Shown piece after piece: positions 51,161 through 60,741 of a stretch of 64,000 bases of DNA. Under the pieces are notes generated by a model that worked only from the letters and a program-made list of their open reading frames with translations, was not told where the DNA came from and made no database searches. A program made the position numbers and the translations under genes. Position 1 is the first letter of the stretch. Each line of letters opens with the position of its first letter. This DNA comes from RGIG9060 sp045645985 (GTDB lineage: Bacteria; Spirochaetota; Spirochaetia; Treponematales; Treponemataceae), in assembly GCA_045645985.1 (NCBI GenBank), contig JAZRJV010000033.1, positions 1 to 64,000 of the forward strand. Direction: 5' to 3'.

Positions 51161-51949
51161 TTAGAAAATTCCTTTACGAAAATTTGTTAATTTTGCGCGT
51201 AATCGTAAATTTGCTTTTGTATGCAACTGTGAAACTCGAGATTCACTTACCTCTAAAACCTGACCAATTTCTTTGAATGTCATATCTTCATGATAATATA
51301 AAACTAGAACCATTTTTTCTTTTTCTGGAAGTTCGTTTATTGATTCAATAATGATGCGTCTAACTTCTTCGCGTTCAACAATTACTTCCGGATTTAAACT
51401 TAATGGAGATTCAATGCTATCACCGATGGAAACATTTTCAGATTCATCGCCTGAATACCAAACATCATTCAAAGAAAGGACACTTGTTCCTGAAACTTTA
51501 AGAATTGTCTGATGATATTCATCTTCAGAAATTCCCATGGCACTTGCAACTTCACTATCAGAAGCTGGACGACCGAGTTTAGATTCAAGTTGAACTATCG
51601 TATCTTCAATTTCGCGTGATTTTTGTCTTACCGAACGAGGAACCCAATCCAATGTTCTTAATTCATCAAAAATTGCACCACGAATTCTTGTTACAGCATA
51701 TGTTTTAAACTTTACATTTTTTTCAGGATCGAATTTATTTATTGCATCCAACAAACCGAATTGTCCATAACCAACTAAATCATCAAAATCAACACTACCA
51801 GGCATTCCTACAGAAACTTTACCTGCAACATATTTAACCAAAGGCATATATTGTCTGATAAATTTGTCACGAAGTTGAGAAGATTTTGTTTTTTTGAACT
51901 CAATCCAAAGTTCGTTTTCAGTTTTTTCCTCGTCTAGTGCAACTGTCAT
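51161..51949 (-). CDS. fliA: RNA polymerase sigma-28 factor (FliA/WhiG)
   Basis: A 262-residue flagellar sigma factor. Region 2 has YVAGKVSVGMPGSVDFDDLVG and YGQFGLLDAINKFDPEKN, region 3 LGRPASDSEVASAMGISEDE, and region 4 FKEIGQVLEVSESRVSQLHT as DNA-recognition helix-turn-helix. The phrase RGAIFDELRTLDWVPRSVR is diagnostic for the FliA/WhiG class. It would direct late flagellar genes such as filament genes elsewhere. It lies inside the export/placement operon, 14 bases after the membrane protein gene. Confidence 0.93.
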   Translation of the reverse strand: MTVALDEEKTENELWIEFKKTKSSQLRDKFIRQYMPLVKYVAGKVSVGMPGSVDFDDLVGYGQFGLLDAINKFDPEKNVKFKTYAVTRIRGAIFDELRTLDWVPRSVRQKSREIEDTIVQLESKLGRPASDSEVASAMGISEDEYHQTILKVSGTSVLSLNDVWYSGDESENVSIGDSIESPLSLNPEVIVEREEVRRIIIESINELPEKEKMVLVLYYHEDMTFKEIGQVLEVSESRVSQLHTKANLRLRAKLTNFRKGIF

Positions 51950-51963
51950 AATTTCCCACCAAA

Positions 51964-52686
51964 TTATCCGTCTTTATTTAATATTGTGCGAATAGCTTGA
52001 GCCATAAGTTCAGCATCTTGCACACCTTTATCCATCAAAGGAGAGTCTTTGTATAAAGAACTCCCAGAACTTGAACTATTATTACCAGAACTAAATTCAG
52101 GCAATTCATCTAACTCATCGTCAGAATTATTTTCATTATAGTTGCTATAATTTGCAGACGAAGTCATTGATTGAACATCAGTCCTAACAAATCCATTTGT
52201 TGTACCCGAAGATTGCACATTCTCGGCAACATTTTTACTAGCAACATTCTCATTTTTTACTGATACATTTTCAATAGGTTTAGAAGATGCACTATCATTA
52301 GCTACAACATCAGAACTAACATTTTGTGTAGCCGTGCTCCCCGAATTAGCATTAGAACTACTAGCCGAACCATTGGGAGTCAACTTTGCATCCACATAAA
52401 AACCGGGTGCAGAATCCTCTTCAACTAATTCATCTTCGCCAATATTTATATCAACCATATTACCAACATTAGTTTCAGTCGTATAAGAATTAGTTTCCAC
52501 AGAATCCATATCTAAAAACTTGTCAAATACAAACATAATTACTGCTGCTAAAGAACCTAAAGCAATAGCAAAAATAATCGCTCGTAATAAAACAAAGCCA
52601 AAACCAACGCCAGAAAAAAGCCCAGTAATAAATGAAAGAAGAAAGCCAATTATCGAAGATGCTACAATCACTTTGTAATTAAACAC
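51964..52686 (-). CDS. Membrane protein with Ser/Asn-rich cytoplasmic region, between flhG and fliA
   Basis: A 240-residue protein with two hydrophobic stretches, the second long enough for two spans (about residues 7-26 and 28-55), then a long low-complexity part rich in Ser, Asn, Val and Glu and a short helical end (MAQAIRTILNKDG). A hypothetical membrane protein in this position is known in the T. pallidum flagellar operon. A GGAGGAAG site gives strong translation. It may tether the FlhF/FlhG placement system or the sigma factor; this is inference. Confidence 0.65.
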   Translation of the reverse strand: MFNYKVIVASSIIGFLLSFITGLFSGVGFGFVLLRAIIFAIALGSLAAVIMFVFDKFLDMDSVETNSYTTETNVGNMVDINIGEDELVEEDSAPGFYVDAKLTPNGSASSSNANSGSTATQNVSSDVVANDSASSKPIENVSVKNENVASKNVAENVQSSGTTNGFVRTDVQSMTSSANYSNYNENNSDDELDELPEFSSGNNSSSSGSSLYKDSPLMDKGVQDAELMAQAIRTILNKDG

Positions 52687-52705
52687 AGACTTCCTCCATA
52701 TAAAT

Positions 52706-52734
52706 AGATTAAGGCAAAATTAGTATTAGGTCAA
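52706..52734 (-). promoter_or_regulatory. Internal promoter within the flagellar block, inside an inverted repeat
   Basis: On the minus strand TTGACC (52729-52734) and TAATCT (52706-52711) are 17 bases apart, upstream of the membrane protein and sigma-28 genes. The -10 box lies in one arm of a 10-base perfect inverted repeat (52702-52711 with 52772-52781), whose other arm covers the flhG stop codon. Confidence 0.5.
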
Positions 52735-52775
52735 GTAAATATTTTAAGTGATATATTATCGCCTTTCAACCTAAT

Positions 52776-53669
52776 CTATTTCTTTTTACCTCTAAATTTA
52801 CGCATAAACCTTGCAAATCCTTCTTCTTCATCCAAACCAGTTTTTTCAATTCTACCAACAATATGCTTCAAACACATAGCAGGTTTTGAAGTTGGGCTAG
52901 AAATAATAAAAGGCTTTTGTCGAATTACTGAAGCAGAAACAATTGGATCGTCGTAAATAAAACCAAGATAATCAATTTTATAATTCAAAAACTGAGCTGC
53001 GATATTGATAATTCTTTCAGAAATTCGCTTTCCTTCATCAGCTGAATGAACTCTGTTTACCAAAAGCTTCATGTTTATTTCTGAATTTGGTAATTCTGTT
53101 GCAATAATTTTGATAATACCATAAGCATCAGTTACAGCAGTTGGTTCTGGAGTTGTAATTACATAAACTTCATCAGCCGAAGCAACAAAACTCAAAACAT
53201 TATTTGAAATTCCAGCACCAGTATCAATAATGATAATATCAGCATTAGAAAGTGTAGAAAATTCTTTTACAAAATAATCTAATTCTTCTTCTGAAAGATT
53301 AGCGATTCTTGAAAATCCATTTGCACCAGCAATAAATTTGATTCCGTATTCTGTATCTAAAATAATATCACTCATTTTTTTATGCTGAGTAATTACATGC
53401 AAAAGATTGCTACTTGGAACAACATTCAACAAAACATTTACATTGGCCATTCCCAAGTCACCGTCAATCAAAATAACTTTTTTTCCAAGTTCAGCATATT
53501 GAATTGCCATATTTACAGCAATATTTGTTTTTCCTACACCCCCCTTTCCACTTGTAATTGCAATAATTCTAGTTTTATGAGTTGCTGATTTTACATATGG
53601 GGATTCATTAATTGTACTTTCCATTCGCTTTTGCATTAACGCACGCAATTCTGAAGCTTGATCTTCCAT
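52776..53669 (-). CDS. flhG: Flagellar number regulator FlhG (MinD-like ATPase)
   Basis: A 297-residue ParA/MinD-type ATPase that partners FlhF to control flagellum number and position. The deviant Walker A GKGGVGKTNIAVN starts near residue 41, switch I/II regions are IDGDLGMANVNVLL and IIDTGAGIS, and TTPEPTAVTDAYGIIK is typical of FlhG. The C-terminus is basic (RKFRGKKK), instead of the usual amphipathic membrane-targeting helix. In spirochaetes it bears on the fixed number of periplasmic flagella at each cell end. Gene order flhA-flhF-flhG is conserved. Confidence 0.93.
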   Translation of the reverse strand: MEDQASELRALMQKRMESTINESPYVKSATHKTRIIAITSGKGGVGKTNIAVNMAIQYAELGKKVILIDGDLGMANVNVLLNVVPSSNLLHVITQHKKMSDIILDTEYGIKFIAGANGFSRIANLSEEELDYFVKEFSTLSNADIIIIDTGAGISNNVLSFVASADEVYVITTPEPTAVTDAYGIIKIIATELPNSEINMKLLVNRVHSADEGKRISERIINIAAQFLNYKIDYLGFIYDDPIVSASVIRQKPFIISSPTSKPAMCLKHIVGRIEKTGLDEEEGFARFMRKFRGKKK

Positions 53670-53680
53670 AACATTCCACC

Positions 53681-54919
53681 TTAATTTATATTATTGAATT
53701 TTTTTTCAAGACTTTTTAGATCCATTTTGAATCCAGAAAGTTCCGACAATAATCTTACAACCGAAGCTTGTTCAAAATAATTTGGCACTTTCTGACCTGT
53801 AGTAAGATAAGTTAGCGGCTTACCTTTGTCAGATAAAGCACAAACGATATTTCCAACATGAGAAGTTTCGTCAAATTTAGTAATAATTACAGAATTGTAA
53901 CCAAAAATCTCATATTGTTGCATAATTTCTTTCATGTCAGAAAGTTTTGTAGAAGCAGACATACAAAGATAAGTTTCTACAGAGTAATTTCTAACATCCA
54001 AAACTTTTTTCATTTTTGCAATATTTTCATAATCTTTTGGACTATAACCAGTTGTATCAATAATGATATAATCTTCATCATTTCTGTAAGTATCAAGAAG
54101 TTCGCCAATGTCACTGCTTGATTCAGCTTTTGAAACAGGCACTTGCATTGTTTGTCCATAAATTTCAATCTGTTCTCTTGCACCAATTCTATACCAGTCA
54201 ACAGTGATAATTCGAACATTTTTTCTAACTTCGTCTCCAGAACTTCCAAAAGCGTATCTAGCAGCAAGTTTTGCAACCGTTGTTGTTTTACCAACACCAG
54301 TAGGTCCAACTAAAATAATCACTTGAGGACGAGATTCATAAACGGGAGTTTTTATAGAAATACTTTCACCAACCCACTCAACAACAGATTTTTGAACTAA
54401 ATCTAAATCATCAAGGGCATCAAGAGGAAATTCTTTACGAATCCTTTCTGTAATTCTACGAATATATGAAGGTGAAAATTCGTTATTCTCTAACAAAGAT
54501 TCAATTTTTGAAATTGTAGGATGTTCTTCAACTGAAGCAATATTAGAAGAAGCTGCCAACTGCTCTTGCATTGATTTTACAGCGTCTAAAACTTCTTGCA
54601 TCTGAGGATTTGGTCGATAATTGTTTTTTTCTAAAATCTTATTTTTTTCTTCATCAAATTTTTGAGCATTTGTATTTACAGAAACTGCAGATTGAGTTCT
54701 TGAATCTCTTGGAAATCCTGTATATTGAGGTCGAGTTGGAACAAAAAATACTCTAACACCATCAGTTTGAAAAATCCCCAAAAATCCCTTCTTTATCTTT
54801 ATGTCTTGTTTTCTAAGAATTTGATAATTTAATCCGTGAGTTCCTTGTATTTTTGCTAAACAGTCTTTTAGTGTTTCACCTTCAACAGATAATTCAACAG
54901 CAGAATTGAGCCTATCCAA
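53681..54919 (-). CDS. flhF: Flagellar biosynthesis GTPase FlhF
   Basis: A 412-residue SRP-type GTPase for flagellar placement. An N-terminal basic-hydrophobic B domain precedes the NG domain, which begins near residue 110; the P loop GPTGVGKTTTVAKLAARYA starts at 205, followed by ITVDWYRIGAREQIEIYGQ, IIDTTGYSPKD (G3) and TKFDETSHVGN (G4). The start overlaps the end of flhA by eight bases, so translation is coupled. FlhF recruits the first basal-body components at the cell pole. Confidence 0.94.
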   Translation of the reverse strand: MDRLNSAVELSVEGETLKDCLAKIQGTHGLNYQILRKQDIKIKKGFLGIFQTDGVRVFFVPTRPQYTGFPRDSRTQSAVSVNTNAQKFDEEKNKILEKNNYRPNPQMQEVLDAVKSMQEQLAASSNIASVEEHPTISKIESLLENNEFSPSYIRRITERIRKEFPLDALDDLDLVQKSVVEWVGESISIKTPVYESRPQVIILVGPTGVGKTTTVAKLAARYAFGSSGDEVRKNVRIITVDWYRIGAREQIEIYGQTMQVPVSKAESSSDIGELLDTYRNDEDYIIIDTTGYSPKDYENIAKMKKVLDVRNYSVETYLCMSASTKLSDMKEIMQQYEIFGYNSVIITKFDETSHVGNIVCALSDKGKPLTYLTTGQKVPNYFEQASVVRLLSELSGFKMDLKSLEKKFNNIN

Positions 54920-56987
54920 CTTTTACCTCCCCTAAAGACTCTAATTTAATTTCTTTATCAATTTCAGGAACAGAAAGTACCACTATTTTTGGCATTTCTC
55001 GTTCTATACTTGTTTTTACTAAAACTCGAGCTTCTGCAGGACATACGATTACAGGGAAATATCCTCTATTTTCAACAGCAGCAATATAATTACTTAATGA
55101 AGATATCCACTGTCTATAATCAACAGGGTCTAAAGCAACTCCAGGACCATTTGCAGATTCAAATCTTGAATTTACAATTTTTTGTATAAACGAAGGTTCA
55201 ATAGTTAACACATGCAAAACTTTATTTTCATCACAATATTGTAAACAAATTTGTCTACCTAAACGCTGACGAACTTTTTCTACAAGCAATTCTGTACTTT
55301 TAGTCATAGCACCATAATCTGCAATAGTTTCTAAAATTGCTACAGTATTTCTAATAGAAACTTGTTCTTTCAACAAGCCCTGCATAACTTTTTGAACTTC
55401 TCCAATAGTAAACATTTTGTTAACTTCTTCAACAACAGCTGAATATGTTTTTGACAATTCATCAAGGATAGATTTAACTTCTTGACGACCAAGGATTTCA
55501 GAAGCGTTTTTCTTTATCATTTCAGTTAAGTGAGTAGCGATAATTGTTGGAGAATCAATAACGGCGTAGCCAGCCCGTTCAGCTCTTTCTCGATTATCTT
55601 TTGTTACCCACAACGCAGGAAGCCCAAATGCAGGATCGACTGTTTGTTCGCCAGGAATTTCTTCTGTAACAGCACCTGTGTTCATACACATATACCAACC
55701 CATACGAACTTTAGCTGTATCAACTTCTACACCACGAATCTTAAAACAATATTCATTAGGATCAAGTTGTATATTATCCACAACACGAATAGAAGGAACA
55801 ACCAATCCTAATTCAAGACCAAGTTCACTACGAATCCTACCAATTCTTTCAACTAAATCGCCACCTTTTTCTTTTTCCAAAAGAGGAACTAAAGCATATC
55901 CAACTTCCAAAGAAAGAGCATCAAGAGGAACTACAGGACTAATTCCCGTAGGTGTTGTAGGCTTTTTAAGTTGTTCATTTTCTTTTCGCTTTGATTCTTC
56001 AGCTTTTGCTTGACTAATAGTTGAAAGTCGCCAACCTAAATAAATCAAACCTACACCCATCGGAATAAGAATATACCAAGGGAAACCAGGGAAAACTCCA
56101 ATAACAATCATGGTTCCACCACCAACATAGTAAATCCATGCGTTTTGAGTAAAATCTCGTTTTATGTCTTCACCAAGTGAAGATTTTTCGTCATTTGCAG
56201 AACGAGTAACGATAAGACCAGTTGCTACAGAAATCAACAAAGATGGAATTTGAGAAAGCAATCCATCTCCGATTGTAAACTTTGCGTAAGTTGTAATTGC
56301 TTGAGAAAATGGTTCTCCGTGCAAAACCATTCCAAAGATAATTCCTACAACAAGGTTAATAACAGTGATAAAAATACCAACTTTTACAGAACCTGAAATA
56401 AACTTAGAAGCACCATCCATTGATGAATAGAAATCAACTTCTTTTTGAATTTCGATTTTTCGTTGTTTTGCAACTTCTTCTGTAATTGCACCAGAGTTAA
56501 ACTCTGCATCAACAGCCATCATTTTGTTCGGCATTCCGTCCAAGGTAAATCGAGCTTGAACTTCAGCAATACGAGTTGCACCTTTTGTAATAACAGCTAC
56601 TTGAACTGCAATCAAAATGATAAAGATTACAATACCAATTAAAAGGCCTTCTGTTCCACCAGAACCAACAACAAATTCCCCAAAGGCTGTAACCATTTTA
56701 CCGTCAAACTTTGCACCTTTTGAAAGAATAAGTCTTGTAGAAGAAACATTCAAAGCCAAACTGAATACAGTAGAAACAAGCAAAACAGTTGGGAAGGTTG
56801 AAAAATCAGTAGATTTTGGTGTATATAAAGTTATAAGAATGATAAGTACAGAAAGCAATACATTACATGACATCAAAAAGTCAAGTAACACTGTTGGCAA
56901 CGGAATAATCAACATAAGAATTACCGCAACAACAGCTACTGCAACAAAGAGATTAGTTGTAGATTTTACATCAAACTTATTAGCCAA
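54912..56987 (-). CDS. flhA: Flagellar export-gate protein FlhA
   Basis: A 691-residue inner-membrane ring component of the flagellar type III export gate. It has about eight N-terminal membrane segments, the family FHIPEP-like cytoplasmic loop (ARFTLDGMPNKMMAVDAEFN), and a large C-terminal docking domain (LGLVVPSIRVVDNIQLDPNE and YAVIDSPTIIATHLTEMIKK) that selects substrates. Complete. It starts 29 bases after flhB and overlaps flhF. Confidence 0.96.
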   Translation of the reverse strand: MANKFDVKSTTNLFVAVAVVAVILMLIIPLPTVLLDFLMSCNVLLSVLIILITLYTPKSTDFSTFPTVLLVSTVFSLALNVSSTRLILSKGAKFDGKMVTAFGEFVVGSGGTEGLLIGIVIFIILIAVQVAVITKGATRIAEVQARFTLDGMPNKMMAVDAEFNSGAITEEVAKQRKIEIQKEVDFYSSMDGASKFISGSVKVGIFITVINLVVGIIFGMVLHGEPFSQAITTYAKFTIGDGLLSQIPSLLISVATGLIVTRSANDEKSSLGEDIKRDFTQNAWIYYVGGGTMIVIGVFPGFPWYILIPMGVGLIYLGWRLSTISQAKAEESKRKENEQLKKPTTPTGISPVVPLDALSLEVGYALVPLLEKEKGGDLVERIGRIRSELGLELGLVVPSIRVVDNIQLDPNEYCFKIRGVEVDTAKVRMGWYMCMNTGAVTEEIPGEQTVDPAFGLPALWVTKDNRERAERAGYAVIDSPTIIATHLTEMIKKNASEILGRQEVKSILDELSKTYSAVVEEVNKMFTIGEVQKVMQGLLKEQVSIRNTVAILETIADYGAMTKSTELLVEKVRQRLGRQICLQYCDENKVLHVLTIEPSFIQKIVNSRFESANGPGVALDPVDYRQWISSLSNYIAAVENRGYFPVIVCPAEARVLVKTSIEREMPKIVVLSVPEIDKEIKLESLGEVKVG

Positions 56988-57016
56988 GAGTCCCCACCCA
57001 TAATGACTTTATCGTT

Positions 57017-58165
57017 TTAAAAGCGTTTACCTTTCATTGTATAAACATTTGCAAGAATAACTGCCATCGCTTGCAAGTATTCTTCTGGTATTATATCACC
57101 AATTTCAACTTTTGTATATAATTCTCGAGCAAGAAGTTTATTTTCTACAATAGCAACATCTTTTTCTTTTGCCAAAGTTTTAATTCGCATAGCTAACTCA
57201 TCTTCACCTTTTGCATTTACCATAGGTGCTTGCATCGTAGCATTATCATATTTTATAGCAACTGCATAGTGAGTTGGGTTGGTAATTACAACATCAGACT
57301 CTGAAATGGCTTTGGGCAAATTTTGATAAAGCAAATTACGCATCTGCTGTCTTAAGCGACTTTTTACCAAAGGATCTCCTTCCATATCCTTGTATTCTTG
57401 CTTAACTTCTTGTTTTGACATTTTCATTGATTCCATAAATTGTTTTTTCTGGACAATATAATCTGGAATTGCAACTCCAAGAAAAACAATAGCGGCAACA
57501 AGCAAAATTTTAGCAGCCATTTTTGCGATATAACAAACTCCACTCCACAAACTTACATTCATCATTGATAAAAGAGTTTCTATATCAGAAGAAATAATTA
57601 CATAAGCGGCGATAAACAAAACAACAACTTTGAACAATGATTTAAAAACATTAAAAGCACCTTCAAGTGAAAAAATTGTCTTTTTAAAATACTGCCCAAA
57701 CTTTGGAAGAATTTTAGAAAATTTTGGTTCAATAGGTTTTGTTGAAAATAAGAAACCTTTTGTTTGCACGATATTCCCAACAACACCAGCAACCATCGCA
57801 GAAAGTCCGATTGGCAAAACTAATTTAATAAAATAATTGTAAAAAGCATCAACTAAGGCAGAATCGGTTAATTCGGCAGAAACGCATCTATCAAAGTAAA
57901 ATCTGATTACTTCCACACAAGATTTAAAAATCCACGGAGCCAAGATGATAATTGCAATTACAGGCAACAATAAAACCAACGCACCATTTATTTCGGTACT
58001 TTTTGCAACACGACCTTCTTCTCTAGCCTTTTTTAATTTATGTTCCGAAGGTTCTTCTGTTCGACCTTCTTCTTCGGCAGATGCAAACCATTGTAAATCG
58101 AACAAAAGTTTTGCTTGAGAATTTTGATTTTTAGCAAGAAATAAATTATCTTCAACGATTATCAT
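57017..58165 (-). CDS. flhB: Flagellar export switch protein FlhB
   Basis: A 382-residue substrate-specificity switch of the export gate. Four membrane segments follow the basic loop SEHKLKKAREEGRVAKSTE; the cytoplasmic domain has the self-cleavage motif NPTH (VVITNPTHYAVAIKYD). The N-terminus has about 40 extra residues before the usual RTEEPSEHK pattern. The start overlaps the fliR stop codon by four bases, with an AAGGA site. Confidence 0.95.
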   Translation of the reverse strand: MIIVEDNLFLAKNQNSQAKLLFDLQWFASAEEEGRTEEPSEHKLKKAREEGRVAKSTEINGALVLLLPVIAIIILAPWIFKSCVEVIRFYFDRCVSAELTDSALVDAFYNYFIKLVLPIGLSAMVAGVVGNIVQTKGFLFSTKPIEPKFSKILPKFGQYFKKTIFSLEGAFNVFKSLFKVVVLFIAAYVIISSDIETLLSMMNVSLWSGVCYIAKMAAKILLVAAIVFLGVAIPDYIVQKKQFMESMKMSKQEVKQEYKDMEGDPLVKSRLRQQMRNLLYQNLPKAISESDVVITNPTHYAVAIKYDNATMQAPMVNAKGEDELAMRIKTLAKEKDVAIVENKLLARELYTKVEIGDIIPEEYLQAMAVILANVYTMKGKRF

Positions 58166-58986
58166 AAAGGATTCCTTGCTACTTGTGATAAAAGATTTTC
58201 AAACTTCAAAAAAGCAATATCAAACGAACGAGTAAAAAAATCACACATAACTGGCATTAGCAATACCAAAATCAAAAACGAAGTTAAAATCGTCATAGGC
58301 AATCCTTCAGAAAGAAGATTCATCTGAGGTGCTGCTTTTGACAAAATTCCCATCGTTACTGAAATCAAAAACAAAGTTCCAACTAGCGGAAGAGAAATCA
58401 TCATTGCATCAAAAAATAAATCAGTTAAGCCTGTTAGCAAAAAAGTTATAAAATTATCTTTGTAAATTACCAAAGATAGAGCATTTAGAGATTCAAAACT
58501 TCGTAAAATCCCACCAAGAAACAACTGTTGAAATCCATCAATTTGCAAGAAAACCAACATTGCCATCAAGTTAAGAAATTGTCCCATCAAAGGATTTTCA
58601 ACTTGAGCAAGCGCATCGTAAACTTCGGAAGCAGCAAAACCCATTTGATAAGAAAAAAATTGACCAGCAGAACTAAATGCAGAAAAAATCATTGAGATAA
58701 AAAATCCAGTAATTACACCGATTAAACCTTCGCCAATTAAGAGAAAAACATAGTGTAAAGAAAATGCTCCAGAAAAAATATTTTCTGCGATATGATATTC
58801 AGCCAGTTGCCAAGCTTGTCCGTAAGCAGATGGCAAAACAAAAAACGCCATATAACCTGCTAGTGCAATTTTTGCAACTCTAGAAACACTTTGCATAGAA
58901 AAAAGAGGAAGAGTCATAATCAATGCAAAACAACGAACCGCCGCTAATAAATACAAAGGTGCTCGTTGTACAATTTCATTAAGCAT
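58162..58986 (-). CDS. fliR: Flagellar export-gate protein FliR
   Basis: A 274-residue polytopic protein with about six hydrophobic segments, part of the FliPQR export core that sits in the MS ring. Recognisable features are YLLAAVRCFALIMTLPLFSM at the N-terminus, GEGLIGVITGFFISMIFSAF, and the end MTILTSFLILVLLMPVMCDF. Position between fliQ and flhB supports the assignment. Four-base coupling to flhB. Confidence 0.92.
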   Translation of the reverse strand: MLNEIVQRAPLYLLAAVRCFALIMTLPLFSMQSVSRVAKIALAGYMAFFVLPSAYGQAWQLAEYHIAENIFSGAFSLHYVFLLIGEGLIGVITGFFISMIFSAFSSAGQFFSYQMGFAASEVYDALAQVENPLMGQFLNLMAMLVFLQIDGFQQLFLGGILRSFESLNALSLVIYKDNFITFLLTGLTDLFFDAMMISLPLVGTLFLISVTMGILSKAAPQMNLLSEGLPMTILTSFLILVLLMPVMCDFFTRSFDIAFLKFENLLSQVARNPL

Positions 58987-59011
58987 TTATTCTACATCTT
59001 ATCCTATAAAA

Positions 59012-59281
59012 TTATCTTACGATTTGAGGAATCATTTGAAAAATCTGAACAGTATAATCTCTCATTGAAGAGAACATCCAACCACCTAAAAGTGCCAAAA
59101 CTGCCAAAATTGCAAAAATCTTTGGCACAGTAGTAAGAGTTTGCTCTTGAATTGAAGTTACTGCTTGAAAAATGGCAATTATTAAACCTACAACCAACGC
59201 AACTCCCAAAACAGGAGCAATCATAATCAAAATCTGAAATAATCCATCTCGCAACAAAGTTACCAAATTACCGATAGTCAT
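59012..59281 (-). CDS. fliQ: Flagellar export-gate protein FliQ
   Basis: An 89-residue protein with two membrane helices (about 15-40 and 53-72) joined by the typical loop AVTSIQEQTLTTVPKIFA. It is four-fold in the FliP5Q4R1 core. Length and motif order are canonical. It lies between fliP and fliR. Confidence 0.95.
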   Translation of the reverse strand: MTIGNLVTLLRDGLFQILIMIAPVLGVALVVGLIIAIFQAVTSIQEQTLTTVPKIFAILAVLALLGGWMFSSMRDYTVQIFQMIPQIVR

Positions 59282-59293
59282 AACTTACCCCTT

Positions 59294-60112
59294 TTACAAG
59301 ATTGAATTAAATAATTGTTGAGTTAATAATCCCCAACCATCAACCAAAATGAAAATCATCAATTTGAAAGGCATAGAAATTTGCACAGGTGGCAACATAA
59401 TCATACCCATAGCCATCAAAATACTTGCAATAACCATATCTATAACGATAAAAGGAATATACAGCAAAATACCTATTTTGAAGGCAACCGTTAATTCATG
59501 CAAAATATAAGACGGAATCAAAACATAAGTTGGAACATCTGCTAAAGTTTGTGGCTTTGGTAATTTTGCCATAGACATAAAAAGCGAAATTGAATCAGTA
59601 TCGTTTGCCATCTGTTTGAACATAAAAATTCTTATTGGTACTTCTGCTTCTGAATACGCTTGTTCTAAACTAATTTGACCATCTGCTAAAGGCTTGAACG
59701 AATTTTCATAAACCTGATTAAAAGTTGGCCACATAATAAAAAGTGTCATAAAAAAGGCAATTCCATTAAGAACAGTAGTTGGTGGAACTTGTTGCAAAGA
59801 CAAAGCTCTTTTTATAAAATCCAAAACGATTGAAAAGCGCAAAAAACATGTAAGAAGAATTAAAATACTTGGAGCAAGAGAAAGTATTGTAAGAAGAAGC
59901 ATAATTTGAACAGAAAAAGCAACTTCTTGATTACTATCTGGCGCACGAATAGATAAATCTACTACAGGCAAATCTACATCATTTACAGTTCCAGACATTT
60001 GTGCTGTTCCCTCGGTGGAACTTCGAGGAAAACTTTGTGCCATCAAATTTGTTGGCAATAAAAAAATCAAAACAGAAAGCGCCAAGACAAAAGCAATTCT
60101 ATTGTTCATCAT
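59294..60112 (-). CDS. fliP: Flagellar export-gate protein FliP
   Basis: A 272-residue protein with a cleavable signal sequence (residues 1-25, ending LMA-Q), then four membrane segments. The family signature is FLRFSIVLDFIKRALSLQQ and PPTTVLNGIAFFMTLFIMWP, then LTVAFKIGILLYIPFIVIDM and ILMAMGMIMLPPVQISMPFK. Five copies form the gate pore. The start overlaps the end of fliO by 14 bases. Confidence 0.95.
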   Translation of the reverse strand: MMNNRIAFVLALSVLIFLLPTNLMAQSFPRSSTEGTAQMSGTVNDVDLPVVDLSIRAPDSNQEVAFSVQIMLLLTILSLAPSILILLTCFLRFSIVLDFIKRALSLQQVPPTTVLNGIAFFMTLFIMWPTFNQVYENSFKPLADGQISLEQAYSEAEVPIRIFMFKQMANDTDSISLFMSMAKLPKPQTLADVPTYVLIPSYILHELTVAFKIGILLYIPFIVIDMVIASILMAMGMIMLPPVQISMPFKLMIFILVDGWGLLTQQLFNSIL

Positions 60113-60734
60113 TTTTCTCCGATAAAGAAGAACGCTTTAATCGATTTGTTTGTTCTTTCATATTTTGTACAGAATTTGAAACCGAATCCTCAAAGGATTT
60201 TTTCTTTATCCCCATTGCACTTGCAAGCATAGATGCAAAATCTTTAACTTTTCCAGTAGGCTCAGCATCTGCATTGAGATTCATTGCATCAATTAAATCC
60301 TTATCTTCTAATTCACTAATCAACTGAACTGAAGATTCAGAAACACCCAAAACATAACAATGATTTTGCAAAGTAATTACTTGCACCGATTTTCCTGGAG
60401 ATAAACTAATTGAAGCTACTTTTTTTAAGTAAGGATCTGTTTGATTTCCTGTATTTGTAGTCTTTTTTACAAAATAAAAAACAGCATAAATACAAGCAAC
60501 TACAACTATCAAAACAAGAATCATTCGCACAAAAAGCCAACCTGTGCTTGTATTTTGTTGAACAGCAACATCTTCCTCTGTAGAAATTAACATTTCTGAC
60601 TCTTGTTGCTTTGCAGAAATAGAAACTTCAGAATCACTTGTTTGTGCAAAAGAAAATCCAACACATAAAAAAACGAGAAAACCTACTAATAGGATTTTAA
60701 TAATTGAAGTTTTCGTAATAAATCCCCCACCCAA
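60099..60734 (-). CDS. fliO: Flagellar assembly protein FliO (FliZ-type)
   Basis: About 206-211 residues: a signal-like N-terminal segment (SIIKILLVGFLVFLCVGFSF), a short extracytoplasmic part, one transmembrane helix (about 67-89), and a cytoplasmic domain with the FliO pattern LSPGKSVQVITLQNHCYVLGV. FliO helps FliP assemble. No ATG lies near the start. TTG 60734 has no ribosome site, whereas an in-frame ATT at 60719 follows a strong GGTGGGGG stretch and gives a tidier signal peptide; either may be used. Coupled to fliP by overlap. Confidence 0.85.
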   Translation of the reverse strand: MGGGFITKTSIIKILLVGFLVFLCVGFSFAQTSDSEVSISAKQQESEMLISTEEDVAVQQNTSTGWLFVRMILVLIVVVACIYAVFYFVKKTTNTGNQTDPYLKKVASISLSPGKSVQVITLQNHCYVLGVSESSVQLISELEDKDLIDAMNLNADAEPTGKVKDFASMLASAMGIKKKSFEDSVSNSVQNMKEQTNRLKRSSLSEKNDEQ

Positions 60735-60741
60735 AGAAATA

